From the NCBI GenBank assembly GCA_030587605.1, contig JAUQYT010000126.1, positions 1 through 12,370 on the forward strand: a DNA stretch of 12,370 nucleotides, given 5' to 3'. Origin of the DNA: Candidatus Njordarchaeum guaymasense. Its GTDB lineage: Archaea > Asgardarchaeota > Njordarchaeia > Njordarchaeales > Njordarchaeaceae. The notes beneath the pieces were generated by a model. It did no database searches and was not told where the DNA came from. It worked only from the letters and a program-made list of their open reading frames with translations. This document shows positions 1 through 8,277 of the stretch, one piece after another; within the stretch, counting starts at the first letter, position 1; every line of letters starts with the position of its first letter. Made by a program: the position numbers and the translations under genes.

Positions 1-1231
1 CAAAAAGCTTCGGCCTCGTGTGTTCATGCTTTCTCATGCCTTTTTGGAGAGGGGCCTTCTTTTCCAAGCTCACCTTTCTTGCTGCTTCAAAACTTATGCC
101 GGTGTCTTTCCGCCGGTGTGAAACATCAAGATTCGGGGGTTGTTTCCCGGTGTCTTCTGTAGTCAGTCTCTCTTGGATCTCATCTCGTAGGGATCTTAGC
201 CTCTCCTGTTCCTGAGGGATGCCCTCAACTATGAGTATGTTGTAGCCTTGAGCGATTCTCTTTGCAGTTAGGCTTAGCTTCGGAATGGCTACGAAGATGG
301 GTAGATCAACCTTAACTTCGGAAATCTTGTAGATGAAGAATATCAGGGAGGATGCGTTCACCTCAGACTCCCCTACCGCGTGATCGATAACTGCAACAAT
401 CTCTGAGTCTCTGGATTCCCTCCTAGCAATCAGGCTGAAAGTGTGTTCGATTCCGCTCCTTTCACCGATAGCTGAGGGGGATGTTTCGAAAACGAAGCCA
501 AGTTCGGCCAAGACATTATGAATGCTCTCCAGGCTTGCCACATTCTGCCGAACCTCTTTTTCCCTGTCAGGATTGAGAGAATAGCTGTAAACCTCCTTTA
601 TGGTGGCTGTCCCAATAGTGAAACGGTTGTTGCACTGGCGGCATATAAGGTCAACACCTGGATGCTCGAACTTCTCTCCGCATTCTCTGCAGATATACCA
701 GAGACCCATGTCTCTATATTCATCTTGGGTCAGTTTCGCTCCGCACTTGGGGCATGTAAGTCCTTGATTGTACCTCTCTTTTTCATCGATGTTCCCGCAT
801 GGGACATGTTCGGTCAAGCTTGTCTTGACGATATGATGGCTGGCACATTTTGGGCAATGATAGTGCGAGGTGATGGATGTGGACCCGCAAGCAGGGCATG
901 TTGAGACTGCATCGGAGAATTTCCTTATGAGGATTTCTAGCCCACAAAGCCGCTCCAGGATCTCCTCCGCTGTCTTTGGCGGTGCGTTCTCATTGAGAAA
1001 TGGTTCAATACTCTTGTACCTAAATCCGTATGCGGGATCATATGTTGGCAGGATCTCTGTTTCCTTTCCACGTTCAACAAGATCGCGGAGAAGTCTCTGT
1101 ACGGAGCGTTCAACATAGACTTCTTGTCTCTTGAGTTCCATACTATCTAGGATTAGGTGCCCATCGAGAATCAGCTCCCTGATCTCATTTAGCTTCATCT
1201 TGACGGACGGGCGCTTTTCATTTTCTGCCAT
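1..1231 (-). CDS. TackOD1-like multi-zinc-ribbon protein (3' end cut by window)
   Basis: The frame stays open from an ATG at 1231 to the window edge, giving 410 residues with no stop. A good ribosome binding site (AAGGAG at 1243-1238) precedes the ATG by six bases. Residues 112-200 hold five CxxC pairs (C112/C115, C126/C129, C160/C163, C181/C184, C197/C200) and an EHVPCG motif (H142, C145), so several zinc ribbons are likely. This layout resembles the Thaumarchaeal output domain 1 (TackOD1) family, recalled from pattern, not searched. Residues ~228-337 form a second, alpha/beta-looking domain beginning near GERSGIEHTF (256-265), with D283 and K302; a nuclease-like fold is only a guess. The tail after ~340 is charged and probably disordered. 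There is no signal peptide or membrane segment, so it should be cytoplasmic. It follows the platform gene by 33 bases, so co-transcription is likely. A role in controlling or docking to the pilus machine is inference. Confidence 0.72.
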   Translation of the reverse strand, partial: MAENEKRPSVKMKLNEIRELILDGHLILDSMELKRQEVYVERSVQRLLRDLVERGKETEILPTYDPAYGFRYKSIEPFLNENAPPKTAEEILERLCGLEILIRKFSDAVSTCPACGSTSITSHYHCPKCASHHIVKTSLTEHVPCGNIDEKERYNQGLTCPKCGAKLTQDEYRDMGLWYICRECGEKFEHPGVDLICRQCNNRFTIGTATIKEVYSYSLNPDREKEVRQNVASLESIHNVLAELGFVFETSPSAIGERSGIEHTFSLIARRESRDSEIVAVIDHAVGESEVNASSLIFFIYKISEVKVDLPIFVAIPKLSLTAKRIAQGYNILIVEGIPQEQERLRSLRDEIQERLTTEDTGKQPPNLDVSHRRKDTGISFEAARKVSLEKKAPLQKGMRKHEHTRPKLF

Positions 1232-1237
1232 TCTTTT

Positions 1238-1243
1238 CTCCTT
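1238..1243 (-). promoter_or_regulatory. Shine-Dalgarno site of the zinc-ribbon gene
   Basis: AAGGAG on the minus strand lies six bases before the ATG at 1231, in the short gap after the platform gene. It supports this start over the in-frame ATG at codon 12. Confidence 0.6.
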
Positions 1244-1264
1244 CCAGTTTAGTCTCTTCCTACT

Positions 1265-2101
1265 TTATCTGAAGAAGAGGTAGAAAGCCACTCCTGAAGC
1301 TATCGCCAGAACCATTGCATGTTTCAGCCCGCCGAAAAATGAATCCTCGTTGATCTTCCCCGCTAGAATCCCTCCGAAGAAAGACTCCATTAGTGATGTA
1401 TGCAGAAACACTCTCCTGGCTTGAGCTGGGGTAAGTATGGGTCTGAGAAGAGGAACACCGCTTTCCGCCAATTCACTCAGGGGCACAAAGATCATCCTAG
1501 ATATCAAGACTATTATGAAAAGGAAAAGCACCACTGAGAAGTAGAATATGGCGACATATGGCATTGTCTGCATTTTCCTCCGCAAAGTCCAGGTGTTAAC
1601 ATTTTCCACATAGGATGCGGTTGAGTCGAAGATATCCGAAAGGTCTCCACCGTGTCTGCTCGCTTCCAGGATAAGTACAGTGGCCTTTCTGACGAGAGGT
1701 AGATCAATCTTGTTGCTAAGTTCAGCCAGTGCTTCATGCAAGCCCATTCCCCAACTCATGTGCGCAACTAATGTTCTGAGCTCTTGGGTGAGGGGGCCGT
1801 ACATTCTCTCTGAGGCATTCCGCAAGGCTGCCTGTATTGGTACACCGGTTCGTACTGCCGTTGCCAAGTCTCTTAGGAACTCTGGCATCGCTCTCTCTAT
1901 CTTTTTCCTCCAATCGTTGTGCACTATGCTCGCAAGGCTAGGCGGAGCGACTCCGAGTGTAAAGACGACGATCAAAAGGTAATCGAAATCAGGAGAGGAT
2001 CCATACAACAATATCGAAGCTATCAGGAAGGCCGCGCCGACGGTGGAAGATACTATTGCCATCTTTCTAAGAGTTTTTCTCAGGATCTTCATATGTCTCA
2101 T
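1265..2101 (-). CDS. Type II/IV secretion platform protein, T2SSF family (second, smaller subunit)
   Basis: This 278-residue integral membrane protein carries one T2SSF (GspF/TadC/FlaJ-type) domain at about residues 73-195. Recognisable stretches are MPEFLRDLATAVRTGVP and ILEASRHGGDLSDIF. Membrane segments are predicted at ~15-33, ~40-60, ~182-205 and ~260-277. In related systems such proteins form the inner platform that couples the cytoplasmic ATPase to pilin extraction. Its start overlaps the stop of the previous gene by ATGA (2101-2098), so the two are probably translationally coupled and work as a pair, like TadB and TadC. A second ATG at 2092 (codon 4) is a possible alternative start, with the purine-rich GGTAGGATGAG just upstream. 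The family call is firm; the exact substrate comes from the neighbouring pilin genes. Confidence 0.88.
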   Translation of the reverse strand: MRHMKILRKTLRKMAIVSSTVGAAFLIASILLYGSSPDFDYLLIVVFTLGVAPPSLASIVHNDWRKKIERAMPEFLRDLATAVRTGVPIQAALRNASERMYGPLTQELRTLVAHMSWGMGLHEALAELSNKIDLPLVRKATVLILEASRHGGDLSDIFDSTASYVENVNTWTLRRKMQTMPYVAIFYFSVVLFLFIIVLISRMIFVPLSELAESGVPLLRPILTPAQARRVFLHTSLMESFFGGILAGKINEDSFFGGLKHAMVLAIASGVAFYLFFR

Positions 2102-3246
2102 CCTACCGTGAAGGTTGACACGACTACAATGAGAATAGTCGCCAAGACAGGTATGCCTGCATACAACAGTAGATATAGGATCAGAATAGGATTCATTGAG
2201 CCAGCACTACCGAGCATGCCGAGCGTGGCGAGTAACACTACGAAGAGCAGGGGCATGGCTACTAGAACCATGATATAGATCTCGGCCATGGCGGAGAGCG
2301 ATTCCAGCATCAGATCAAGCTTGACCATTTTTTCTTTCATTATGTTGTCTCGTGTTATTCTCAGATACTCTGTTGGGTCTCCACCGGTCTTTATGGTCGC
2401 CACATATCCATTGAGGATCTCCCTCAACTTTGCACTCGGTGTGTACTTGGCATTCTCTGAGATTGAGGTCAAGAGGTCTTGACCGAAGACTTCAATGTCT
2501 CGAACTATGTTGCCAAACTCTTGCCGGACCTCTCTAAGTGTATCGATTTTGATCAGTGAATGGAAGATTAGCTTGGGGGGAACGTTCGAACTCGAAAGCA
2601 AAGTCAAGAAGCTTGACAAGTAAGGTAGATTGACCTCTATTGGGATTCCTCGGTTGCTGCTTCTTATTCCCGGAAATATGTATATCATTATCACTGCGAC
2701 GAGAGCACATAATCCTGCGAACATAATGCTGAGTATGAAGTCCTCCGTCGAAAGGAAACCGACCCTGAATACAAGAGGCAAGAGGAAGGGGAAAGTCACC
2801 ATACAGGAGGAAAAGACAACTATTGACATAAGCAACATGAAGGAAACGTACGCCGGAAAGGCGATTCCAATGCCTCCCTTCTTTAGATTGCCATGCAAAT
2901 CCTCAAAATGCGGGAGCAATCTTTTCACCCTTCTGCCAAGAATCTTGTATGAGTATGTCCATGGCTCAAGAAAGAGTAAGTAGATGGCGTTTTCAACTGA
3001 GACAGCAACTACACCTGTTCCGAATGCTGTCAAGACGATGCCGCCTAGGAGGCAATGGAGAAACTGTATCCCCTGAAGCCTAGAACCAGCTAACTCAAAA
3101 CCTCTGTCTAAGAGAAGGGCTTGAAGGAAGTCCTTGGGAAACCCCCAGAAACCGACTGAATCGAGAAAGGTTACTGCCAAAGAAGTGTAGATAAGGGAAA
3201 CGCCGAACAATGCAAGCAGAATTCCCAGACTGTATTTTCTGTTCAA
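2098..3246 (-). CDS. Type II/IV secretion platform protein, T2SSF family (first, larger subunit; FlaJ/TadB-like)
   Basis: This is a polytopic membrane protein of about 382 residues from the chosen TTG start. Membrane segments are predicted at about 7-28, 58-84, 131-160, 168-192, 323-345 and 352-380. A cytoplasmic T2SSF domain lies at ~206-330, from LPYLSSFLTLLSSSNVPP through YVATIKTGGDPTEYLRITRD, typical of archaeal FlaJ-like platform proteins. The frame is open further up to a TTG at 3372, but that would overlap the conserved C-terminus of the ATPase gene by 110 bases. The TTG at 3246 lies 16 bases after the ATPase stop and follows a GGGGA, so it is preferred. It sits between the ATPase and the second T2SSF gene, which it overlaps by ATGA. 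It is expected to form the membrane platform with that protein and bind the ATPase. Confidence 0.86.
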   Translation of the reverse strand: MNRKYSLGILLALFGVSLIYTSLAVTFLDSVGFWGFPKDFLQALLLDRGFELAGSRLQGIQFLHCLLGGIVLTAFGTGVVAVSVENAIYLLFLEPWTYSYKILGRRVKRLLPHFEDLHGNLKKGGIGIAFPAYVSFMLLMSIVVFSSCMVTFPFLLPLVFRVGFLSTEDFILSIMFAGLCALVAVIMIYIFPGIRSSNRGIPIEVNLPYLSSFLTLLSSSNVPPKLIFHSLIKIDTLREVRQEFGNIVRDIEVFGQDLLTSISENAKYTPSAKLREILNGYVATIKTGGDPTEYLRITRDNIMKEKMVKLDLMLESLSAMAEIYIMVLVAMPLLFVVLLATLGMLGSAGSMNPILILYLLLYAGIPVLATILIVVVSTFTVG

Positions 3247-3262
3247 ATTCCGTCCCCACTTC

Positions 3263-4849
3263 TCAGCTGACTTTAGCTTTGCGGTAGACTGTTTCTGGGT
3301 CAGAGAAGTAATCCAATATGATGCTTGAGACCTCCTGGTAAGTGCGGATGTTCCTGCGCACCATGTAGTCAAGGATAGTCTTTCTTTTTTTCAGTTCTTC
3401 GTTGATCTCCTCTGACGAATATCCAGACTGGCCTGCAATCTCGCTTAGCAGGTCGCTGTCGCCCGTAGATTTGAAGTCATCATGCTCAGCGTCCCACCTG
3501 AAGACCTGGCTAACTTTGAAGTCGTTCTTTTCCTGATCCCAGCCCAGCATCTCTGAAACTGATACTGCTCTTCTTATGGAAACGTTATTGACAACCATTC
3601 TTCGGACGATCGCTATTGCGTCAAGGTTCTCGACCAAGGTATGCGGAATGTTCATTGGTCTGGTGGTTAGCCGATGTAATACTGCTTGTTCATTCTCGGC
3701 GTGTATCGTTGTCAAACCGAGGTGCCCGGTTGACATAGCTTGAAAAAGCGCATATGCCTCCTCTCCCCGTATCTCGCCAACAATTATGTAGTCTGGCCTT
3801 TGCCTGAGAGCGGATCTCAGAAGATCGAACATGCTTATCGCTCCGCGGCCTTTTTCCCCAATTGCGCCAGCGCCCTCCCCCAACCCCTGACGAGTCACCA
3901 TCATCTGCCAATTCTTATGCGGTAGTTGAATCTCTTGTGTGTCTTCTATGCTTACGATTTTTAGAGCTGGTCTGATGAAGAGACTGAACGCGTTGAGCAT
4001 CGTCGTCTTTCCGCCGCCTATGTCCCCCCCGATCATTATCGAATGCCTGTTTTCAATCAGAAACCAGATGTAGGCGGCCATCTCTAGCGATAAGGCTTTG
4101 AAATTGATCAGATCTGTGATTGTGAGGGGGCTTTTCTTGAATTTCCTTATCGTGAAGGTGCTTCCCTTAGGCGTGACCTCTGTGCGGAAGGTGAGCTGGG
4201 CTCGACTTCCATCAGGCAGCGTTCCATCCAGCAAGGGTTGTGCGATGGAAATATGTCTGCCACAGAGATATGCGATTTTCAATATGAAGCTGTCGAGTTC
4301 TTCAGGTGATGAGAAGACGATGTTCGTTGGGATGGATTCATACCTTCGATGCCAGACATATAATGGCTGATTTACGCCGTTGCATGAAATGTCTTCTATG
4401 TATTCATCTTGCATGAGGCCGTCTATTTTCCCAAAATTCAAGAAATCTCGGGTAACGTAGTATTGGTATTTCTCGAGAGTGCGAGGTTTAATCTCCAACC
4501 TGTACCTCTTCACGGCTTCTTCAACTTTCCTCTTCAGAAACTCATCGGCTTCCTCTTTGGTTCCAAAATGTTCAGCGCTAAACGACAGTTCATCCCAAAG
4601 GAGAGTCTTGATCTCGTCTACGAGAGCAATGTCATCTTTGGTCAGAGTAGGCTCTAACAGCAGATACTTCAAATTCTCATTTTCAATATCCTCAACAATG
4701 GCTGCGTAGGAGTAGGGCATAAGCAATGGGTAATGTTCTCGGAAGGTCTCCTGAATTTTCCGCTCTTCAGACTGCTCGCCCTTCTCTAAGGCCTCCGAAC
4801 CACGGCTTCTGCTTCCCATATCTTCTATCTTCTTCATCCTACGCTTCAT
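3263..4849 (-). CDS. Type II/IV secretion system ATPase (FlaI/TadA/VirB11-like)
   Basis: This 528-residue cytoplasmic ATPase is of the secretion-superfamily GspE/VirB11 type. An N-terminal domain (~30-250) with the family signature around YIEDISCNGVNQPLYVWH (150-167) precedes the motor domain. Visible motifs are Walker A GDIGGGKT (275-282, K281), Asp box SIEDTQEI (300-307), Walker B region IIVGEIRGEE (355-364, E359) and His box GLTTIHAEN (378-386, H383). All key residues are present, so it should be active. The C-terminus continues ~90 residues past the core, as in archaeal FlaI/TadA relatives. It would power pilin insertion through the two T2SSF proteins directly downstream. The ATG at 4849 is used; ATGs at codons 5 and 11 are alternatives, and no site has a strong ribosome binding sequence. 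A TATA-like box lies about 40 bases upstream. Only one ATPase is present and no dedicated retraction ATPase is seen. Confidence 0.95.
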   Translation of the reverse strand: MKRRMKKIEDMGSRSRGSEALEKGEQSEERKIQETFREHYPLLMPYSYAAIVEDIENENLKYLLLEPTLTKDDIALVDEIKTLLWDELSFSAEHFGTKEEADEFLKRKVEEAVKRYRLEIKPRTLEKYQYYVTRDFLNFGKIDGLMQDEYIEDISCNGVNQPLYVWHRRYESIPTNIVFSSPEELDSFILKIAYLCGRHISIAQPLLDGTLPDGSRAQLTFRTEVTPKGSTFTIRKFKKSPLTITDLINFKALSLEMAAYIWFLIENRHSIMIGGDIGGGKTTMLNAFSLFIRPALKIVSIEDTQEIQLPHKNWQMMVTRQGLGEGAGAIGEKGRGAISMFDLLRSALRQRPDYIIVGEIRGEEAYALFQAMSTGHLGLTTIHAENEQAVLHRLTTRPMNIPHTLVENLDAIAIVRRMVVNNVSIRRAVSVSEMLGWDQEKNDFKVSQVFRWDAEHDDFKSTGDSDLLSEIAGQSGYSSEEINEELKKRKTILDYMVRRNIRTYQEVSSIILDYFSDPETVYRKAKVS

Positions 4850-4884
4850 CCAGCTGCTTCTTTACGATTCATTAAGGAAGAGCT

Positions 4885-4892
4885 GATATAAA
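4885..4892 (-). promoter_or_regulatory. Candidate TATA box for the ATPase and platform genes
   Basis: The minus strand reads TTTATATC in the 60-base gap between the third large pilin gene and the ATPase gene. At the usual ~26-base distance, transcription would begin near 4862, about 13 bases before the ATPase ATG. No clear BRE is seen, so this could be chance AT-rich sequence. If real, it lets the assembly machinery be expressed separately from the pilins. Confidence 0.4.
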
Positions 4893-4909
4893 CCGCGCAG
4901 AATACGGAG

Positions 4910-6490
4910 TCATGCAACTACTACAACGGTGCTGCCCTCAGACAGTCCTGTTGCAGACGCTGTGATTGTGGCAGTACCCGTCCCGCCCATAGCTTTTAAG
5001 GTGGCAACCGCGCGACCATCCGAATTCGTGGTTACAGTGACCAAGAATCCACTTTGCTCCTCATAGGTAAGTATTGGCGCCTTGCCCTTTCCGGACCAGG
5101 ATACTACGACTGCAACTGTTATCCCTCTCTGAGCAACTGGCTGACCATCAATATCCACCAATTGGACTTCGATCTGTGAGGTGCCCCCATTTCGGGATAT
5201 CTGGCTTGGGACCGCTTGCATCTCGATCTTGGAAGCCGGAGTGAAGGCGACACTGCATGATCCCTGAACACCCTGACATATTGCGGACACGTAGGCTATT
5301 GTCTTAGAGGTCGTGGAAGTCAGCGTTACTATAGCGATTCCGTTGGCATCTGTCGTGCTGTGAGCTTTTGACAGTTTTCCAGCCGTTGTATAGAAGTCCA
5401 CCCATGCTTCTGGAACTGGGTTGCCATTCTCATCTTTTACACTGGCTGTTATAGTTGATGTGGACGTTCCATTGTTCCTGATATTCTGCGGGTTAGAGGT
5501 GAGCTTAATCGAAGCTGCCATAGACTCAGTTGTCACAAGAACAGCCTCAAATGGTACCGTCTGTCCGAACGGTTCTGTGCCGTTTGCCTCTATGAAAGAT
5601 CCGAAGAATGTTAGGAAGTTTATGCAGGTAGTCGAGTCCTGCATTCCAGTTATTCCTTGCTTTGAGGCACCGGAATGGCTATAGGGTTTGTTCCATGTAT
5701 AGTATATGAAGTTGAACACACCGGGCTTCAGAGTGGTTGTGGTGACTGGAGGATCAATATACCATGCCAAGGGGTCTTTTGGGGAGTTGTCGTTACTTAT
5801 CAATGTCAAGCATGATGTTTCCTTGATCTCGATGTCTCGGTCATCCACATTTACGACAAGTATGCGCCAAGTTACGTCCTTAGTGCTCTTAGGCACTGTC
5901 CAACCATTTCTCCAGGGACCTGATCCGCTTCTCCAATGGAACATATCGAAGACAATCATGAGAGGACCAAAATAGAACTTGTTTGGGGTATACGGGATCC
6001 ACGGGTTCCCCCATTTCAGCCTCCCTCCTGTTTCAGATGCTCTTGTCCCCCTTTCTGTGGTCACTGTCCAATACTCATTCATCGTCGTTTCGTTGAGTAT
6101 TATTGGAGGTTGAACGTTAGGGTACAGTTGAATCCACAGGGATTCCTTCGATTCTATATATGCGTCTCCTGAGAATTCTGACGGATCACAGACAAATCTG
6201 TGTCCTATGTATAGAGCCCTTATCCTGACAGCTATGGACCCAGTGTTATTTACGCGGAGGCCCGTGATTATCGAGCCTGATGTCACGTTGAGTGCCCCAG
6301 GGCCGATCAACCCGATGCTTTCATCTGATCTTGCTTTCTCTATCTTTATCCCTTCAATTGTGGCTGAACTGGAGGTGTCTAGCACCAAAAAGATGGTTGA
6401 CAGGAGCAGCATAACCAAGATAGCCGTAAACAGTGAAATGAACAAGGAAGCGAGACCTTTTCTGCTCTTGATCAGTTCTTTCATAATCAT
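4910..6490 (-). CDS. Large pilin-like surface protein with two C-terminal Ig-like (Big_1-type) domains
   Basis: The 526-residue protein begins with a class III signal, SRKG|LASLF (predicted cleavage after G12), followed by a hydrophobic helix to ~37. Residues ~45-320 match the core shared with the two preceding genes: VTTERGTR (143-150), FYFGPLM (172-178), NVDDRDI (214-220), FLTFFG (292-297) and VPFEAVL (312-318). Two Big_1/invasin-type Ig-like domains follow at ~326-416 and ~420-526, each with a hallmark such as DENGNPVPEAWV or DIDGQPV and a later DANG/SDGRA turn. C227 and C289 could pair. It should be processed by a prepilin peptidase and displayed outside the cell, perhaps at a pilus tip or as an adhesin. 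It starts two bases after the stop of the previous gene; an ATG at codon 3 is an alternative. Pilin-class membership is well supported; the adhesive role is inference. Confidence 0.85.
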   Translation of the reverse strand: MIMKELIKSRKGLASLFISLFTAILVMLLLSTIFLVLDTSSSATIEGIKIEKARSDESIGLIGPGALNVTSGSIITGLRVNNTGSIAVRIRALYIGHRFVCDPSEFSGDAYIESKESLWIQLYPNVQPPIILNETTMNEYWTVTTERGTRASETGGRLKWGNPWIPYTPNKFYFGPLMIVFDMFHWRSGSGPWRNGWTVPKSTKDVTWRILVVNVDDRDIEIKETSCLTLISNDNSPKDPLAWYIDPPVTTTTLKPGVFNFIYYTWNKPYSHSGASKQGITGMQDSTTCINFLTFFGSFIEANGTEPFGQTVPFEAVLVTTESMAASIKLTSNPQNIRNNGTSTSTITASVKDENGNPVPEAWVDFYTTAGKLSKAHSTTDANGIAIVTLTSTTSKTIAYVSAICQGVQGSCSVAFTPASKIEMQAVPSQISRNGGTSQIEVQLVDIDGQPVAQRGITVAVVVSWSGKGKAPILTYEEQSGFLVTVTTNSDGRAVATLKAMGGTGTATITASATGLSEGSTVVVVA

Positions 6491-6492
6491 TC

Positions 6493-8265
6493 TTACCCGC
6501 CACCTACTGTGATAGTTCTATAGTCTTCCGCGTTTCCGCCATCATCGTCGGTCACTTTGAGAGTCACTATGTAGTCTCCTGGATTTGCGTAGGAGTGGTC
6601 GATAGTCATGACTCCCCCGGTACTTCCATCTCCGAAATCCCATAGATAGCTAACGATGGAGCCGTCCGGATCATAGCTACCAGAAGCATCGAAACGGATT
6701 GTCCCACCTATTGGTGGGGTTGTGGCATTCACTGTGAATGACGCGAGAGGAAGCCTGTTCAACACAGTCTTATTTGCAGTCTGTGACGCCCTGGCTCCTC
6801 TGTCATCTGTAACAGTCAAAGTGACAATGTAGATGCCATCATCGGCATATCTGTGACCTGTTGTAACGCCATTAGCACTGACCCCGTCCCCAAAATCCCA
6901 TACCCAGCTTACGATGTTGCCGTCAGGATCGTAACTGTCGCTGGCGACGAGGTCTACCGTTTCATTCGTATTGACTGTGTGGGCTGACTCTGTGAACTGT
7001 GCTATGGGAATGGCGTTCATCACTACTCTTGTTGAGGCGCTCAGTCCGCCCCAAGTGGCTGTCACAGTGGCTGTCCCCGGGGTTGCTGAGAAGTATAGGG
7101 TGACGGTGGCTACGCCATCTGTGTTGGCGTTGGCCCAATGAGCCGAAAGGTTTCCTAGGTTGGTGGCAAAGCTCACGTTGGCATTCGCCGTGGGAATCCC
7201 AGCGTCATATAGGGTTGCGCTTATCGTGGCTGTCATGCTGGAATCAACCAGGACTGTTGGCGATGCTGATACTGTGAGAGGAGGAGGAATGCATAGTACG
7301 GCCTCAAACGGTATTGTCTGCCCATAGGGTTTTGTTGTTCCGTCGTGTTCGTGAAAAATCCCGAAGAACGTCAGGAAGACTTTGTTGCGGCAAACTGTGG
7401 CGTAGATATTCTGCGGTGAGGCATGTTCCATTTTTGGCCTCGTCCATAAATAGATGATGTTGACTGTGTGGTTGGACGGTATGAATTGGCTGAAGGATTC
7501 TGAAGGTGGCTCTAGGTACCATGCTCTTCTTTCGCCAGGACCTCCACCACTTCCGCCTTTGTTGGGGAATAGTGTGAAACATGAGAACTGGTTGATCGTA
7601 ATGTTTCTATCATCAACATTTCTGACTGTTATGTTCCAGACTATTGTGCCAGTGCCAATCTCGACCTGCCAGCCGGGTTTCCATCCAAGCGGATCGTAAG
7701 AACCGTCCTGAGGGTCGCATTCTGTATAGTAAAAACGGTCGAAATCCAGCATTAGTGGGCCGAAATAGAACCGTATCTCGTATGGAGGTGGAGACCCATA
7801 TCCGTGCTTCAGTTTCCATTCGTATTCGGTTGATCTCGTTCCTCTTTCTGTAGTGACTGTCAGCTTGGAAGTTGGATTGAAAACGATTCCAGACGGCACC
7901 AGTATAGTCCTAGATTCTCTTGGGTTTATGAAAGTGTCACTTGGGTTCACTGTGCCGTCAGATGGATCGAAAACCAGGCTATTGTCCACGTATACTGCCC
8001 TGATACGACAAGCCACTGATCCAATATTCTTGACATAGAGCGCTCTTATGTACTCGGTTCCACTTTGGTTCTGCGTTTCTAATCTGTAAACAGCTATCTT
8101 CTCTCTCATTCGCTCTTCTTCGGCTATGATTGCTGCTTGAGCCGTAGAGTTATACCTGTATAGCGCCGCAAAGAGGACCGACGCCACGGCTAGAACTAGG
8201 GTTATGAACAGTATCGCGCCGAACACGGTGGAAAATCCCTTATTTCCCGTTTCTCTCATAGGCAT
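6493..8265 (-). CDS. Large pilin-like surface protein with Ig-like and two PKD domains
   Basis: This 590-residue protein has a class III signal, GNKG|FSTVF (cleavage after G10), and a hydrophobic helix to ~36. The shared core runs ~45-325: VTTERGTR (137-144), FYFGPLMLDFDRF (167-178), NVDDRNI (216-222), AWYLEPP (248-254) and FLTFFGIFHEHDGTTKPYGQ (297-316). After it come a Big_1-like Ig domain (~329-416) and two PKD domains (~419-503 and ~506-588), each with a WDFGDG motif (456-461 and 542-547) and a SYDPDG turn. C229 and C292 could pair, as in the next paralogue. Many N-x-S/T sequons fit an extracellular glycoprotein. PKD and Ig domains usually serve as spacers or binding modules in surface proteins. 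The ATG at 8265 follows a TAGGA; codon 3 is an alternative. It lies 12 bases after the upstream paralogue. Confidence 0.87.
   Translation of the reverse strand: MPMRETGNKGFSTVFGAILFITLVLAVASVLFAALYRYNSTAQAAIIAEEERMREKIAVYRLETQNQSGTEYIRALYVKNIGSVACRIRAVYVDNSLVFDPSDGTVNPSDTFINPRESRTILVPSGIVFNPTSKLTVTTERGTRSTEYEWKLKHGYGSPPPYEIRFYFGPLMLDFDRFYYTECDPQDGSYDPLGWKPGWQVEIGTGTIVWNITVRNVDDRNITINQFSCFTLFPNKGGSGGGPGERRAWYLEPPSESFSQFIPSNHTVNIIYLWTRPKMEHASPQNIYATVCRNKVFLTFFGIFHEHDGTTKPYGQTIPFEAVLCIPPPLTVSASPTVLVDSSMTATISATLYDAGIPTANANVSFATNLGNLSAHWANANTDGVATVTLYFSATPGTATVTATWGGLSASTRVVMNAIPIAQFTESAHTVNTNETVDLVASDSYDPDGNIVSWVWDFGDGVSANGVTTGHRYADDGIYIVTLTVTDDRGARASQTANKTVLNRLPLASFTVNATTPPIGGTIRFDASGSYDPDGSIVSYLWDFGDGSTGGVMTIDHSYANPGDYIVTLKVTDDDGGNAEDYRTITVGGG
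7323..7356. repeat. 34-base identity between two large pilin genes, copy A
   Basis: It is identical to 8322-8355 and codes the conserved FHEHDGTTKPY motif of the shared pilin core. It reflects paralogy of the two neighbouring genes. Confidence 0.85.
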
Positions 8266-8277
8266 CGTTCCTATCTA

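Noticed and set aside
518..904. Open plus-strand frame of 128 codons
   Set aside because: It is antisense to the zinc-ribbon protein, whose CxxC pattern and ribosome binding site are clear; the plus-strand translation shows no domain or start signal.
1265..4849. Bacterial Tad pilus locus
   Set aside because: The order ATPase, T2SSF, T2SSF is Tad-like, but class III archaeal-type signals, TATA-like promoters and the TackOD1-like neighbour favour an archaeon; no RcpA secretin, TadZ or Flp pilin is seen.
7304..7582. Second minus-strand frame inside the PKD-bearing pilin gene
   Set aside because: It is fully contained in another frame of a gene with strong domain evidence; no start signal of its own.
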